Part shown: in pieces, positions 18,325 to 29,222 of the stretch
Layout: each line of letters starts with the position of its first letter
Numbering within the stretch: the first letter of the stretch is position 1
Assembly: GCA_009691855.1 (NCBI GenBank)
Contig: SIAI01000004.1
Location: forward strand, 89,536 to 153,535
Length of the DNA: 64,000 nt
Direction of reading: 5' to 3'
DNA from: Planctomycetota bacterium
GTDB taxonomy: Bacteria; Planctomycetota; UBA1135; GCA-002686595
Translations under genes and position numbers: made by a program
Notes under the pieces: generated by a model
Told to the model about the DNA's origin: nothing
Database searches by the model: none
Seen by the model: the letters and a program-made list of their open reading frames with translations, nothing else

Positions 18325-20577
18325 ATGAACGCTCGTCCGCTCGCGTTGGTTGTCGCCGGGATGTGCGTGCTCGGCGCGCTGTGGTTCGTGCGCGAAGGAC
18401 TGTGCGAAGTCGTGCCAGCGAAGGCGGGCGATGCTGGCCCGGTCTCGGCGGTCGAGCCGGAGCGCGCGCCGGTGCCGGCCGTCACGCCCGCGCCGCTGGA
18501 GCCGGCCGAGCGCGCCGCGGTGGCGCCGGGGGAAGTCTCGGTGAGCGTGGACGGAGACGAGGACGCCGAGGATCCGCCCACGCCCGTGCATCCCGGGCCG
18601 GGGCAGGCGCTGCTGCGCGTGCTCGTCGTGGCGCGCGAGACGGAGCAGCCGCTCGCCGGGGTGAGCCTCGGGCTCACGAGCGACGACGAGGAGCACGAGT
18701 GGCGCTCGTCGACCCAGGCGGATCCCGCGCGCGGCGTCGAGAACGACGAGGTGCTCACGGACGCGGCGGGGCACGGCGAGTTCGTGGTGCAAACGGACTT
18801 CGCCTACACGCTCTACGGCGAGGGGCAGGACGGGCTGGCCGAGCAGGGCGAGCTCACGCTCGAGCCATTCCGCGGGGGCGAGGAGCGCGAGGTCCGCTTG
18901 GCGCTGCCTACGGCCTGGGCCTTCGACTGGCACGGGCGCGTGGTCGACGAGAACGGAGTGCCGATCCCGGGCGTCGAGGTGAGCGCGTACGCGCGCGGGT
19001 CTGCCAAGCGCGTCGCGGACCTCCACGAGCTCGCCCGCGGTTGCAGCGACGGCGATGGCCGGGTCGTGCTCCGCTTGCCGGCGTGGGAGCGCAGGGTCGC
19101 GCTCGGGCGTGCTCCGGGGCGCTTCCTGGGAGGCTGCTGGATCGACGCCGCGGCGGGCGCGTTCGAGACGGCGCAGAGCCTGACGCTGAGGCGCTTCGCG
19201 GCCCTGACCGCGCTCGTGACCGACAGCGAGGGGCACCCTGCGACGGACGTCGGGGTCTGGCTGACGACCGGCTCCTGGGCGCTCGGCAAGGAGATGTACG
19301 GCCTGGAGGACTACGAGTGGTCGCAGCCAACGGACGCGAACGGTCGCTGCGAGTTCGTCGATCTGCCCGCCGCGGCGGAGCTGCGGGTCTCCTTGCGTCA
19401 GTCGGGGCGGATGCCGCAGAAGCCCGTGGAGATGACCTCGTCCACGCTCGAGCTGGCGCCAGGAGAGCATGCGCACGTCCACTGGTCCATGCTCGGCGGA
19501 GCGTCGGTCGAGGCACGCGTGCGAGGGCGCGACGGCGCTGCGCTGCGAGGAGTCCGGCTCGCCATTCAGTCGCTGTACTGGTCTCCTGAGATGGTGGAGC
19601 GCACGCGCGGGCTCGTGCTCACTTGGGGGGAAGCAATCGGGCACAGCCCGTCGACCACGGGCAGCTCGCCCGTGAGTGACGAGGAAGGTCGCGCGCACTT
19701 CGAGGGCGTTACCGCGGGCTGGTGGGCGCTCGGACCTGCGCAGGACGAGTCGCGCTTTCCAGGTGTCGCGGAGGTGTTCCGCGTGCCTGCGGAGCTGGGT
19801 CGGGTCGAGGTGGAGCTCGTGCTCGATGCCGGTGGCGAGATCCGCGGCAAGGTGCTCACGCCCGACGGCCAGCCGGCGCGCGGCTCGGGCGTGACCTGGC
19901 GCGGCAGCGAGCAGAGGCTCCAGTACATCCATGGCTTCAGCGAGTGGGCGGATCGCGACGGGAGCTTCGCGCTCAGCGCGCTCGTGCCGGGCGAATACCG
20001 GCTCGAGGCTTCACCCGACGACCCGCTCCACCGGGGTTCCGAGCCCGTCCTGGCGCACACCGGCGACCCGTCCGTCGAGATCCATCTGCGCTGGGCCGGC
20101 ATCGCCCGCGGAACGGTGGTCGATGCGCAGGGCCAGCCCGTCGAAGCGGGTGTTTCCGTGCGCACCGAGCGCGGCTGGGACGGCGGTGAGTTCGACCTCG
20201 GCAACCTCGCTCCCGGACTGCACGACTTCATCGCCACGACCAACGACGGCCGCATCGGCGTCCTGCGCGACGTGCGCATCGCCGGGGGAGAGGTGCTCGA
20301 CGGGCTCGTGATCCCCGTCTCGGAGGGCGCTCAGCTCACCGTGGCCACGCGCAACGAGTCGGATGCGACGCTCTCGATCGAAATCCGCTGGGAAGGCGTC
20401 GAGCTGCCCTTCGGGAACGGACTGTCGCAGGAGAGCACGCGCCGGACCGTGCCGCCGGGCGAGATCGTCGTGCGCTGGCTGAGCTGGGAACCCGGGGGCA
20501 GCAGGCACTTCGAGCACGAGGAGCGCCGCACGGTCGCCACCGGACAGGAGCTCACCGTGAATTGGGAGCTGCGCTGA
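18325..20577 (+). CDS. Exported protein with multiple carboxypeptidase-regulatory-like beta domains
   Basis: ATG 18325 is chosen because it starts a clear signal anchor (MNARPLALVVAGMCVLGALWF); the open frame upstream adds an unlikely leader. The 750 residues carry at least five beta-sandwich repeats of the carboxypeptidase regulatory type. Examples are FDWHGRVVDENGVPIPGVEVSAY (about 215-235), AGGEIRGKVLTPDGQPARGSGV-like (about 510) and ARGTVVDAQGQPVEAGVSV (about 595). It is a longer paralogue of the upstream gene: both end with segments in which an arginine/glutamate-rich strand is followed by a tryptophan-rich WLSWEPG or WWSD motif. Tandem duplication is likely. It probably stays at the cell envelope. 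Confidence 0.75.
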   Translation: MNARPLALVVAGMCVLGALWFVREGLCEVVPAKAGDAGPVSAVEPERAPVPAVTPAPLEPAERAAVAPGEVSVSVDGDEDAEDPPTPVHPGPGQALLRVLVVARETEQPLAGVSLGLTSDDEEHEWRSSTQADPARGVENDEVLTDAAGHGEFVVQTDFAYTLYGEGQDGLAEQGELTLEPFRGGEEREVRLALPTAWAFDWHGRVVDENGVPIPGVEVSAYARGSAKRVADLHELARGCSDGDGRVVLRLPAWERRVALGRAPGRFLGGCWIDAAAGAFETAQSLTLRRFAALTALVTDSEGHPATDVGVWLTTGSWALGKEMYGLEDYEWSQPTDANGRCEFVDLPAAAELRVSLRQSGRMPQKPVEMTSSTLELAPGEHAHVHWSMLGGASVEARVRGRDGAALRGVRLAIQSLYWSPEMVERTRGLVLTWGEAIGHSPSTTGSSPVSDEEGRAHFEGVTAGWWALGPAQDESRFPGVAEVFRVPAELGRVEVELVLDAGGEIRGKVLTPDGQPARGSGVTWRGSEQRLQYIHGFSEWADRDGSFALSALVPGEYRLEASPDDPLHRGSEPVLAHTGDPSVEIHLRWAGIARGTVVDAQGQPVEAGVSVRTERGWDGGEFDLGNLAPGLHDFIATTNDGRIGVLRDVRIAGGEVLDGLVIPVSEGAQLTVATRNESDATLSIEIRWEGVELPFGNGLSQESTRRTVPPGEIVVRWLSWEPGGSRHFEHEERRTVATGQELTVNWELR

Positions 20578-20665
20578 CGGCGAGCAGCGAACCGCAAGCA
20601 CGGTTTTCGTGCCGCGGCTTGCTCGCGCGCCGCCCCCGGCTACGCTCATCCGCTTCGCCAGCACC

Positions 20666-22348
20666 ATGCGCGTCCTCTTCGTCTACCCGAACCTCTACAC
20701 GCAGATGGGGTTCAACCACGGCCTGGCGGCGCTCTCGGCGGTGCTGAAGCGCGCCGGGCACGAGACGCGGATGGTGAACCTGAACGAGAACCTGCCGCCG
20801 GTGCCCACCGACGACGAGATCGTGGCGCAGGTGCGCGCGTGGCGGCCGGGGGTGATCGGGTTCTCGTGTCTGACGATGCAGTACACCGAGGCGCTGCGCA
20901 TCGCGCGGCTGCTGCGCGCGCGCGCCGAGGCCGAGGGCTTCGCGCTGGCGCCGCTGGTCGTCGGCGGCGTGCACCCGACGATGGTGCCGGAGAGCGTGAT
21001 GGCGGACGGCGTGTGGGATCACGTCGGCGTGGGCGAGTGCGAGGACGCGCTCCTCCAGCTCGTGACGCGCGTCGAGCGCGGCGAGCGGCCCTCCGACGTG
21101 CCCAACTTCCTCTCGTGGAAGGACGGCGTGCGCCCGAGCGCAGCCGAGCAGGCACCGGTGAGCGAGACGCACTGGATCCGCAACAACGTCGGCGAGTTCC
21201 CCGACTACGCCGCGCTGCCGCTCCCGGACTACGAACTCTTCGACACCGCGCGCATCACCGCGCAGAAGCACGGCTGGTTCGGGCTGATGACCTCGCGCGG
21301 GTGCCCGTACCGCTGCACGTACTGCCTCAACCACAAGATCGTCGACCGCTATCGCGACGAGCTCGGGCGCGGCACGTCGCAGCTCGGCTTCTTCCGCTTC
21401 CGCACGCCGGCACAGATGATGGAGGAGATCCGCTTCGTGCTGGCGCGCTATCCGGACGTCGGCACGTTCATCCTCGACGACGACCTCTTCACGCTGAACG
21501 CCGAGCACGCGATCGCGTTCTCGAAGGCCTACAAGGAAGCGGGCTTCAAGGTCCCGTGGGTGGTGAACAGCCACGTGAACCGGCTCGACCCGGTGATGGC
21601 CAAGGCCATGGCCGAGGGCGGCTGCAAGATCCTCAAGCTCGGCATCGAGTCGGGCTCGGAGCGCGTGCGGCGCGAGATCCTGAAGCGCTTCATGAGCGAC
21701 GACGACATCCTCGAGACGGTGCGCGTGGCCGACGCGGTCGGGCTGCACAGCTCGGGCTTCGTGATGGTCGGGCTGCCCTACGAGACGCACGACGAGCGCT
21801 GGCAGACGGTCGATCTGCTGGCGCGCTCCTTGATCGGCCGCTTCCGCACCTCGATCTTCTTCCCGTTCCCCGGCACCGAGAGCCACCAGCTCTCGATCCA
21901 GGGCGGCTTCGTGGATCCGGCCAAGGCCGGCACGCTGACGGACTTCACCGCGAGCTCGTGCCTCGACTTCGGCGCCGACGAGAACCTGTTCGTCGAGAAG
22001 CTCGCCACGTGCATGCCGTGGTTCGTCAACGCGCGCGCGGCGCGGCACCACGAGTTCCCGGCGGCGCGGCGCTATCAGCCCATCGTGACAGAGGTGCTCG
22101 CGCTGGACCGCGCCGGCTGGGAGGCCTTCAAGCCGCGCGTACGCGAGCTCGATCGCGAGGTGGCGGCGGCGGCGGCGCGCGCGCGCGAGCTGCACTACTC
22201 GATCCGCTTCAACGCCTTCATGGGCGTGCGCTCGGACTTCTATCTGGCCGAGGAAGCCGGCGTGGAATGGCTCACGGCCGCAGCCAAGCCGGTGCCCGAG
22301 CGCCTGCGCGCGCTGGCGCTCGCCGCGGCGGCGGAAGAGGTCTGCTGA
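20666..22348 (+). CDS. B12-binding-domain radical SAM protein
   Basis: A class B-like radical SAM enzyme with a cobalamin-binding Rossmann domain at the N-terminus (about 1-150, MRVLFVYPNLYTQMGFNHG and VVGGVHPT). The radical SAM core follows, with the iron-sulfur motif CPYRCTYC (about 217-224, CxxxCxxC), LDDDLFTLN and the GIESGSERVR strand. Such proteins do methylations, cyclisations or other radical chemistry in natural-product, hopanoid or cofactor pathways. The substrate cannot be read from context. ATG 20666 begins the conserved VLFVYPN strand. Length 560 is normal for the family. Confidence 0.88.
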   Translation: MRVLFVYPNLYTQMGFNHGLAALSAVLKRAGHETRMVNLNENLPPVPTDDEIVAQVRAWRPGVIGFSCLTMQYTEALRIARLLRARAEAEGFALAPLVVGGVHPTMVPESVMADGVWDHVGVGECEDALLQLVTRVERGERPSDVPNFLSWKDGVRPSAAEQAPVSETHWIRNNVGEFPDYAALPLPDYELFDTARITAQKHGWFGLMTSRGCPYRCTYCLNHKIVDRYRDELGRGTSQLGFFRFRTPAQMMEEIRFVLARYPDVGTFILDDDLFTLNAEHAIAFSKAYKEAGFKVPWVVNSHVNRLDPVMAKAMAEGGCKILKLGIESGSERVRREILKRFMSDDDILETVRVADAVGLHSSGFVMVGLPYETHDERWQTVDLLARSLIGRFRTSIFFPFPGTESHQLSIQGGFVDPAKAGTLTDFTASSCLDFGADENLFVEKLATCMPWFVNARAARHHEFPAARRYQPIVTEVLALDRAGWEAFKPRVRELDREVAAAAARARELHYSIRFNAFMGVRSDFYLAEEAGVEWLTAAAKPVPERLRALALAAAAEEVC

Positions 22349-22358
22349 GTCAGGTCGC

Positions 22359-23378
22359 ATGAGTTCCGCCCTCGTGCCCGATTTCTCGAAGCTGCGCGTG
22401 GCGGTCGTGGGCGACCTCGTGGCCGATCACTACCTCTTCGGCGAGCCCACGCGCCTCTCCCGCGAGGCGCCGGTGATGGTGCTGCGCCACCGCGGCGAGG
22501 AGTTCGGCGCGGGCGGCGCGGCCAACGCGGCGCGCAACCTGCGCTCGCTGGGCGCCGAGGTGCACGCGCTGGGCATCGTCGGGCGCGACAAGCAGGGGCG
22601 CGAACTGATCGAACGCCTGGAGCGGGACGGCATCGACGTGCGCGGCGTCGAGCCGACCGCGGAGTGGCTCACGCCGACCAAGACGCGCATCCTGGGCGCC
22701 GAGCCCGGACGCACGCGCCAGCACGTGCTGCGCATCGACCGCGAGCCCGAGGGCGCGCCGTCGAAGGACGTGCGCGCGCGCCTGGCGGGGCGCCTGGAGG
22801 CCTTGGGCGGTGAGCTCGACGCGCTGCTCTTCTCCGACTACGGCTACGGCCTGCTGGCCGACGAGCTGGGCGAGGTCGGGCGCGAGCTGGCGCGGCGCGG
22901 CAAGGTGGTCGTGCTCGATCCACGGCGCACGTTCGAGCCCTTCCGCGGCCTGAGCGCGATCACGCCCAACCTCGGGGAGCTCGCGCTGGCGGCGCGGCGC
23001 ACGCCCGAGGAGCTCGACGCCGTTCCGACGATCGCGGCGGCCGCGCGCGAGGTGCTGGAACGCTGCGCGCCGCGATACCTCCTGGTCACGCTCGGCAACC
23101 GCGGCATGCAGCTCTTCCCGCGCACGGGTGTGCCCATGAGCGTCGCCGCCGCGGGCCACGAGGCCGTGGACGTGAGCGGCGCCGGCGACACGGCGGCGGC
23201 GGCCTTCACCCTCGCGCTGGCGGCGGGCCTGGAGGGTTCGGCGGCCATGCGTCTGGCCAACGCGGCGGCGGGCGTGGTCGTGCTCGAGCAAGGGGCGGCC
23301 GCCTGCCGGTTGGACCAGCTGCGCTCGGCGCTGGGCGTTTCGCCGCTGCCGCGCGCCGGGGAGCCGCTCAAGGCGTGA
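22359..23378 (+). CDS. hldE1: D-glycero-beta-D-manno-heptose-7-phosphate kinase
   Basis: A PfkB/ribokinase-family kinase corresponding to the N-terminal domain of bifunctional HldE (RfaE domain I). It phosphorylates heptose 7-phosphate at C1 for ADP-heptose synthesis. Visible features are [21 protein letters not shown] (about 18-38), the [16 protein letters not shown] sugar-binding loop (about 50), and the anion-hole/catalytic motif DVSGAGDT near residue 270. The stop overlaps the GTG of the adenylyltransferase gene, so the bifunctional enzyme is split into two coupled genes here. It implies a heptose-containing surface glycan. Confidence 0.92.
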   Translation: MSSALVPDFSKLRVAVVGDLVADHYLFGEPTRLSREAPVMVLRHRGEEFGAGGAANAARNLRSLGAEVHALGIVGRDKQGRELIERLERDGIDVRGVEPTAEWLTPTKTRILGAEPGRTRQHVLRIDREPEGAPSKDVRARLAGRLEALGGELDALLFSDYGYGLLADELGEVGRELARRGKVVVLDPRRTFEPFRGLSAITPNLGELALAARRTPEELDAVPTIAAAAREVLERCAPRYLLVTLGNRGMQLFPRTGVPMSVAAAGHEAVDVSGAGDTAAAAFTLALAAGLEGSAAMRLANAAAGVVVLEQGAAACRLDQLRSALGVSPLPRAGEPLKA

Positions 23379-23872
23379 GCGCGCAGCGCATCGAGCCTGC
23401 GCGGTTCCTCGTGCGCGAGGAGCTGGCTCTGCTGCTCGCGCGCGAGCGCGCGCACCTCGGGCGCATCGTGCTGGCCAACGGCTGCTTCGACCTCCTGCAC
23501 GTCGGCCACGCGCGCTACCTCGCCGCCGCGAAGGCGCGCGGCGACACGCTGATCGTGGCCCTGAACACGGACGAGGCCGTGCGCGCGGCCAAGGGCCCGG
23601 GACGGCCGCGCGTGCCGCTGGCCGAGCGCGCCGAGCTCTTGTGCGCGCTCGCCTGCGTGGACTTCGTCACCGTCTTCCCCGAGGCGACGCTGGAGACCAC
23701 CCTGCGTCTGTTGCGACCGGCCGTGCACGCCAAGGGCACCGACTACACGCGCGAGAACGTGCCCGAGCGCGCCGTGGACCTCGAGCTCGGGATCGAGATC
23801 GCGATCTGTGGCGACGCCAAGCAGCACTCCTCGAGCGCGCTGCACGCGCGCCTCGCCGAGGGCCGCGCTTGA
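23375..23872 (+). CDS. hldE2: D-glycero-beta-D-manno-heptose 1-phosphate adenylyltransferase
   Basis: A nucleotidyltransferase corresponding to HldE domain II (RfaE domain II); it makes ADP-heptose from heptose 1-phosphate and ATP. The 165 residues show the fold signature [17 protein letters not shown] (about 31-47, with HxGH) and the [17 protein letters not shown] loop, then KGTDYT near 125. The GTG start overlaps the preceding stop codon (GTGA). The downstream gene in turn begins at a TTG that overlaps this gene's stop, so three genes are chained by 4-base overlaps. Confidence 0.92.
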   Translation: MSAQRIEPARFLVREELALLLARERAHLGRIVLANGCFDLLHVGHARYLAAAKARGDTLIVALNTDEAVRAAKGPGRPRVPLAERAELLCALACVDFVTVFPEATLETTLRLLRPAVHAKGTDYTRENVPERAVDLELGIEIAICGDAKQHSSSALHARLAEGRA

Positions 23873-24708
23873 GCGCGCAGCTGGAACAGCCGCGCGCGGC
23901 GCCCGTCGCGACGAAGGCGGCCGACGAGCGCCCGGCGCTGTGGTTCGTGCCGGCCGGCTTCGCGATCGGCTTCGCCGGCGCGCTGTGCGGCATCGGCGGC
24001 GGGATCTTCGCCGGGCCGTTGCTGCACAGCGTGCGCCGCGTGCCGCTCAAGCGCGCCGCGGCCACGGCCATCCTGGTGGTCCTGGCCACGACCACCACCT
24101 CGACCGTGGTCGAGTTCTCGCGCGGGGACTCCGAATTGCACGGGGAGATCGTGCTGCCGTTGGCGCTGGGCGCGCTGGCGGGTGCGGAGCTCGGCTTCCG
24201 CGCGGCGCGGCGCATCGACGAGCGCATCCTCAAGCTCGTCTTCGCGGTCGTGCTGGGGCTGGCGGGCTTACGCGTGCTCTTGTTCTCCAGCGCGCTGGCG
24301 CTCGCGGTCCCGCACGAGACGCTGGTCTCGACCGCGCTCGCGCTGGGCATCGGCGTGTGCGGCGGCTTCCTCACGCCGCTCCTGGGCGTGGCCGGCGGCG
24401 TGCTGATGGTGCCGGCGCTGTTCCTGACGCTGGGCCAGCTCGGCTTCGGCGGTGCGCGCGCCTGCGCCCTGGCGGCGGGCGCGGTGGCCGCGCTGCGCTC
24501 GCTGTTCCTGCACACGCGCGCGGGCAACGTCAGCTTCGCCCTCGGCTTGCCGCTGGCCCTGGGCGCGCTGGTGGGCGCGGTGGGCGGCGTGATGGCGGCG
24601 CACGACCCGTTGCTGGCGCATGGCGGGCGCGTGCTGCTCGGCAGCGTCCTGGTGGCCCAGGCGGGGCGCTTCGCGCTCGAGCTGCGGCGCTCGCGCGCGA
24701 AGCGCTGA
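23869..24708 (+). CDS. TSUP-family permease (TauE/SafE-like)
   Basis: A membrane protein of 279 residues with about eight hydrophobic helices in two inverted halves; each half carries a G-I/V-GGG loop ([15 protein letters not shown] at about 38-52 and [17 protein letters not shown] at about 170-186). This is the pattern of sulfite/sulfonate exporters and related anion permeases. TTG at 23869 overlaps the previous stop and gives the best start. Linkage to heptose activation is only positional. The substrate is unknown. Confidence 0.85.
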   Translation: MSAQLEQPRAAPVATKAADERPALWFVPAGFAIGFAGALCGIGGGIFAGPLLHSVRRVPLKRAAATAILVVLATTTTSTVVEFSRGDSELHGEIVLPLALGALAGAELGFRAARRIDERILKLVFAVVLGLAGLRVLLFSSALALAVPHETLVSTALALGIGVCGGFLTPLLGVAGGVLMVPALFLTLGQLGFGGARACALAAGAVAALRSLFLHTRAGNVSFALGLPLALGALVGAVGGVMAAHDPLLAHGGRVLLGSVLVAQAGRFALELRRSRAKR

Positions 24709-24715
24709 GCGTCGG

Positions 24716-26002
<1,287 letters not shown>

Positions 26003-26175
26003 GGCGGTGAGAAGAGAGTGGGGGGCGGCACGGCGGCACGTGGAGCCTGGCCGCGAGCCGCCTATTCGAGCCTGGATGGCCCTCCAGGAAAACCCCCCAG
26101 TCTCCGGGACGCCCCGCGACCCGTTTCCGGGCCGCATCTCGACGCGGGCCCGGCGCTCCTGTTCGAATCCTGGAC

Positions 26176-27219
26176 ATGGACTCGCCCGGAGCACATCCCG
26201 ACGGCCTCGCGCACCTGGTCCTGCGCGCGCCCAACTGGGTCGGCGACCTGGTCATGGCGACGCCGTTCCTCGCCGCCGCGGTGCGCGATCCGCGCTTCGC
26301 GCGCGTGACGATCGCTGTGCGCGCGCACCTGGCGCCGGTGCTCGCCGGCGGGCCGTGCGCGGAGCACCTGGCGCCCGTCCCGCGCGACGCCGACGAGAGC
26401 GCGCTCTACCGCCAGCTCGCCCCCGACGGCGTGGTGCTGTTCACGAATTCGCTGGGCGCCGCCTGGCGTGCCTTCCGCGCGCGCATTCCGCTGCGCGCGG
26501 GCGCGGCGCTCTCCGGGCGTGGACTCCTGCTCACGCACCGCGTCGTGCCGCCGCGTAGCGCGGGTCGGCGCGTGCCGGTGCCGACCGCACACCTCCTGGC
26601 GGACGTGGCCGGGCTGGTCGGGATCCGGCCGGCGAGCCTGCACCCCGAGCTGCAGGTGAGCGCGGTGGCACGGCGCGCGGCGCGCGCGCGGCTCGGCGAG
26701 CTCGGCTTGGCGGACCGCGCGCGCTACGTCCTGTGCACGCCCTCGGCGGCCTTCGGCGCGGCGAAGATGTGGCCCGCGCGGCACCATGCGCGGCTGCTCG
26801 AGCTCTTGCACGAGCGCCATGGGCTCACCGCCGTGGTCACCGGCGCGCCGGGCGAGGAGCCGGTGCTGCAGGCCGTGGCGCAGGCCTGTCGCACGCCGGT
26901 GATCGACCTGTCGGGCGAGAGGCGCGACCTCGAGCTGTTGAAGGCGCTGGTGGCCGAAGCCGCGCTGCTGGTCTCCAGCGATTCCGGTCCGCGCTGGTTC
27001 GCGGCCGCCTTCGACGTGCCGTGCGTGACGGTCATGGGCCCGAACTTCCCCGAGCTCACCGCGAGTTCGCTCGAGCGCACCGCGGTCGCGCGCGTGACGG
27101 GCCTGGAGTGCGCGCCGTGTCTGCAGCGCGTGTGTCCGCTCGGCCATCACCGTTGCATGGAGGCGCTGGAACCCGCCTACGCGCTGGCGTCCGCCGAGCG
27201 CCTGCTGGCCGCCGGATGA
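26176..27219 (+). CDS. waaF: Glycosyltransferase family 9, heptosyltransferase-like
   Basis: The 347-residue product has the paired Rossmann folds of family 9 heptosyltransferases: an N-terminal RAPNWVGDLVMATPFLAA (about 17-34) and a C-terminal nucleotide-sugar binding region (VSSDSGPRWFAAAFDVPCVTVMGP, about 265-290). In the WaaF branch the cysteine-rich tail CAPCLQRVCPLGHHRCM (about 313-329) is common. It would transfer a heptose from ADP-heptose to a lipid-A-core-like acceptor at the cytoplasmic face. The next gene is a related glycosyltransferase overlapping by ATGA; both fit with the nearby hldE1/hldE2 pair. Confidence 0.88.
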   Translation: MDSPGAHPDGLAHLVLRAPNWVGDLVMATPFLAAAVRDPRFARVTIAVRAHLAPVLAGGPCAEHLAPVPRDADESALYRQLAPDGVVLFTNSLGAAWRAFRARIPLRAGAALSGRGLLLTHRVVPPRSAGRRVPVPTAHLLADVAGLVGIRPASLHPELQVSAVARRAARARLGELGLADRARYVLCTPSAAFGAAKMWPARHHARLLELLHERHGLTAVVTGAPGEEPVLQAVAQACRTPVIDLSGERRDLELLKALVAEAALLVSSDSGPRWFAAAFDVPCVTVMGPNFPELTASSLERTAVARVTGLECAPCLQRVCPLGHHRCMEALEPAYALASAERLLAAG

Positions 27220-28316
27220 GTCGCGGCGCGCCGCTGTCGGGGCGCGAGCGCGTGCTCGTGCGTCTGCCCAACTGGCTGGGCGACTTCGTCATGGCCGAGC
27301 CGGCCCTGCGCGCGCTCGAGCCGCGCCTCGCGCCGGGCGCGCTGACGCTGGTGGGGCAGGCCGCGCATCTGGCCTTGCTCGACGGGCGTTTTCCGGGGGC
27401 GCGGCGCCTCGCACTGGGAGCGGGTGCGCGCGACGACCCTTCGTCCTGGCGCGGGCACGACGTGGCGCTCCTGCTCACGGGCTCGTTCCGCAGCGCGTGG
27501 TGCGCGTTCCGCGCGCGCATCCCGCGGCGCGTCGGCTTCGCGCGCGACGCTCGCGCGCTGCTGCTGAGCGACGCGCTCGTTCCGGCCAGCGAGCGCGGGG
27601 CCACGCCGCTCGAGCTCGGCCGGCCCGGCTCGGGTCGGCGCCACCTGCCGCGCCCGCTCGGGCGCAGCCTGGCGGAGCTGCTCGGCCTGCTGGGCGTCGC
27701 CGTGGAGCACGTCGAGCCGCGCCTCGACGTGCCGGTCGCGGCCCTGAGCGCCGCGCGTGCGCGCCGCGCGCAACTCGGGCTCGATCCGGACGCGCCGTTC
27801 CTGCTGGCCAACGTGGGCGCGCGCGCGGATTCGAGCAAGGGCGTGCCGCCCGAGCTGTGGCTGCGCGCGCTGGGAGCGCTGCACGCACGGCAGCCCGCGC
27901 TCACGCCGGTCCTGTGCGCCGGTCCGGGCGAGGAGCGCGCGCTGGAGGCGGTGCGCATGGGCCTCGGCGCGGCGCGCGTGCTGGTGCTGCGCGATCCGCT
28001 GGCGCCGCTGGCCGAGCTGCTGGGGCACTGCGCCGAGGCGCGCGTGGTGTGGAGCGGCGACACCGGTCCACGGCACCTGGCGCGCGCGCTCGGCCGGCCG
28101 GCGGTGATCGTGGCCGGCCCGACCGATCCGCGGCACTGCGCCGTGACTGCGGACGAGCGCCTGGTGCGCGTGCGCGTGGCCTGCGGGCCGTGCCACCTCG
28201 AGCGTTGTCCGGTGGCCGGTGCGGAGCAGCTGGCGTGCATGAAACGCATCGATCCGCAGCGCCTGGCGCAGCAGACGCTGGAGCTGCTCGGGACGCCGAG
28301 TATCCTGCCGCGATGA
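27216..28316 (+). CDS. Glycosyltransferase family 9, second heptosyltransferase-like enzyme
   Basis: A paralogue of the upstream gene (366 residues) that starts within its stop codon. It has RLPNWLGDFVMAEPALRALE (about 14-33) and VVWSGDTGPRHLARALGRPAVIVAGPT (about 278-300). It also has the cysteine-rich CGPCHLERCPVAGAEQLACM near the end. The tandem arrangement resembles heptosyltransferase I/II pairs that add successive heptoses to an inner core. It overlaps the downstream enoyl-CoA hydratase gene, which is metabolically unrelated. Confidence 0.85.
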   Translation: MSRGAPLSGRERVLVRLPNWLGDFVMAEPALRALEPRLAPGALTLVGQAAHLALLDGRFPGARRLALGAGARDDPSSWRGHDVALLLTGSFRSAWCAFRARIPRRVGFARDARALLLSDALVPASERGATPLELGRPGSGRRHLPRPLGRSLAELLGLLGVAVEHVEPRLDVPVAALSAARARRAQLGLDPDAPFLLANVGARADSSKGVPPELWLRALGALHARQPALTPVLCAGPGEERALEAVRMGLGAARVLVLRDPLAPLAELLGHCAEARVVWSGDTGPRHLARALGRPAVIVAGPTDPRHCAVTADERLVRVRVACGPCHLERCPVAGAEQLACMKRIDPQRLAQQTLELLGTPSILPR

Positions 28317-29134
28317 GCCGCGTAGCCGCCGAGTTTCCCGCCGACGTGCCCCTCGAGCCTGCGCTCGTCAGTTGCCAGCGCGAGGGCGAACTCGTCTGGC
28401 TGACGATTCAGCGCGCGGAGGTGATGAATTGCCTGTCCTTCCCGACGCTGAAGCGCTTCCGCCTGCTGCTGGAGGAGCTGCGCGAGGATCTCTCGATCCG
28501 TTGCCTGCTGCTGACCGGCGCGGGCGAGAAGGCCTTCTGCGCGGGCGCGGACCTGAAGGAACGCAAGAGCATGCCGCTCGAGCGCGTGGCGCACTTCGTG
28601 CGCAACATCCGCGCGCTGATGGACGACGTCGAGGCCATGCCGCAGCCGACGGTGGCGGTGATCAACGGCTTCTGCTTCGGCGGCGGGACCGAGCTCGCCC
28701 TGGCCTGCGACCTGCGCGTGGCCGCGCCGCACAGCGAACTCGGCCTGACCGAGACCGCGCTGGCGATCCTGCCCGGCGCGGGCGGCACGCAACGCCTGCC
28801 GCGCCTGATCGGGAAGTCGCGCGCCAAGGACCTGATCCTGACCGCGCGGAAGCTCGGGGCGACGGAGGCCGAGCACCTGGGGCTCGTGAACCGCATCGCC
28901 CCCGCGGGCGCGCTGCGCGCGAGCGCGCTGGAGCTCGCCCAGGCCATAGCCGCCAACGGCCCGGTGGCCGTGCGCGCGGCCAAGGCCGCGATCGACGGCG
29001 GGCTCGAGCTGCCGCAGCGCCAGGGCCTCGAGCACGAGGCGCGCTGCTACGAGCGCGTGCTCTCGACGCAGGATCGCCTGGAGGCGCTGGCGGCCTTCGC
29101 CGAGAAGCGCAAGCCGCGCTACGCCGGACGCTGA
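28313..29134 (+). CDS. Enoyl-CoA hydratase/isomerase family protein
   Basis: A crotonase-fold protein of 273 residues. Crotonase landmarks are the CoA-binding KAFCAGADLKERK (about 76-88), the oxyanion-hole segment GFCFGGGTELALACDLRVA (about 119-137), and ETALAILPGAGGTQRLPRLIG (about 144-163), with a glutamate in the place of one catalytic residue. It resembles the AUH / methylglutaconyl-CoA hydratase branch, but the substrate is not certain. ATG 28313 overlaps the previous stop, and a hairpin element follows. Confidence 0.9.
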   Translation: MSRVAAEFPADVPLEPALVSCQREGELVWLTIQRAEVMNCLSFPTLKRFRLLLEELREDLSIRCLLLTGAGEKAFCAGADLKERKSMPLERVAHFVRNIRALMDDVEAMPQPTVAVINGFCFGGGTELALACDLRVAAPHSELGLTETALAILPGAGGTQRLPRLIGKSRAKDLILTARKLGATEAEHLGLVNRIAPAGALRASALELAQAIAANGPVAVRAAKAAIDGGLELPQRQGLEHEARCYERVLSTQDRLEALAAFAEKRKPRYAGR

Positions 29135-29152
29135 GCGCATGCGCGAACCTCC

Positions 29153-29176
29153 GGGGCGCGAGTCCTCTCGCGCCCC
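29153..29176. repeat. Short palindrome GGGGCGCGAG-TCCT-CTCGCGCCCC, copy 2
   Basis: A 10-bp perfect stem with TCCT loop, the same palindrome as at 924-945, starting 19 bases after the enoyl-CoA hydratase stop. Terminator function or REP-like mobility are both possible. Confidence 0.5.
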
Positions 29177-29222
29177 AGCGAGGGGGCTCGACGCCTGTGT
29201 GAGCGCGCGCATCCTGGAGTCC

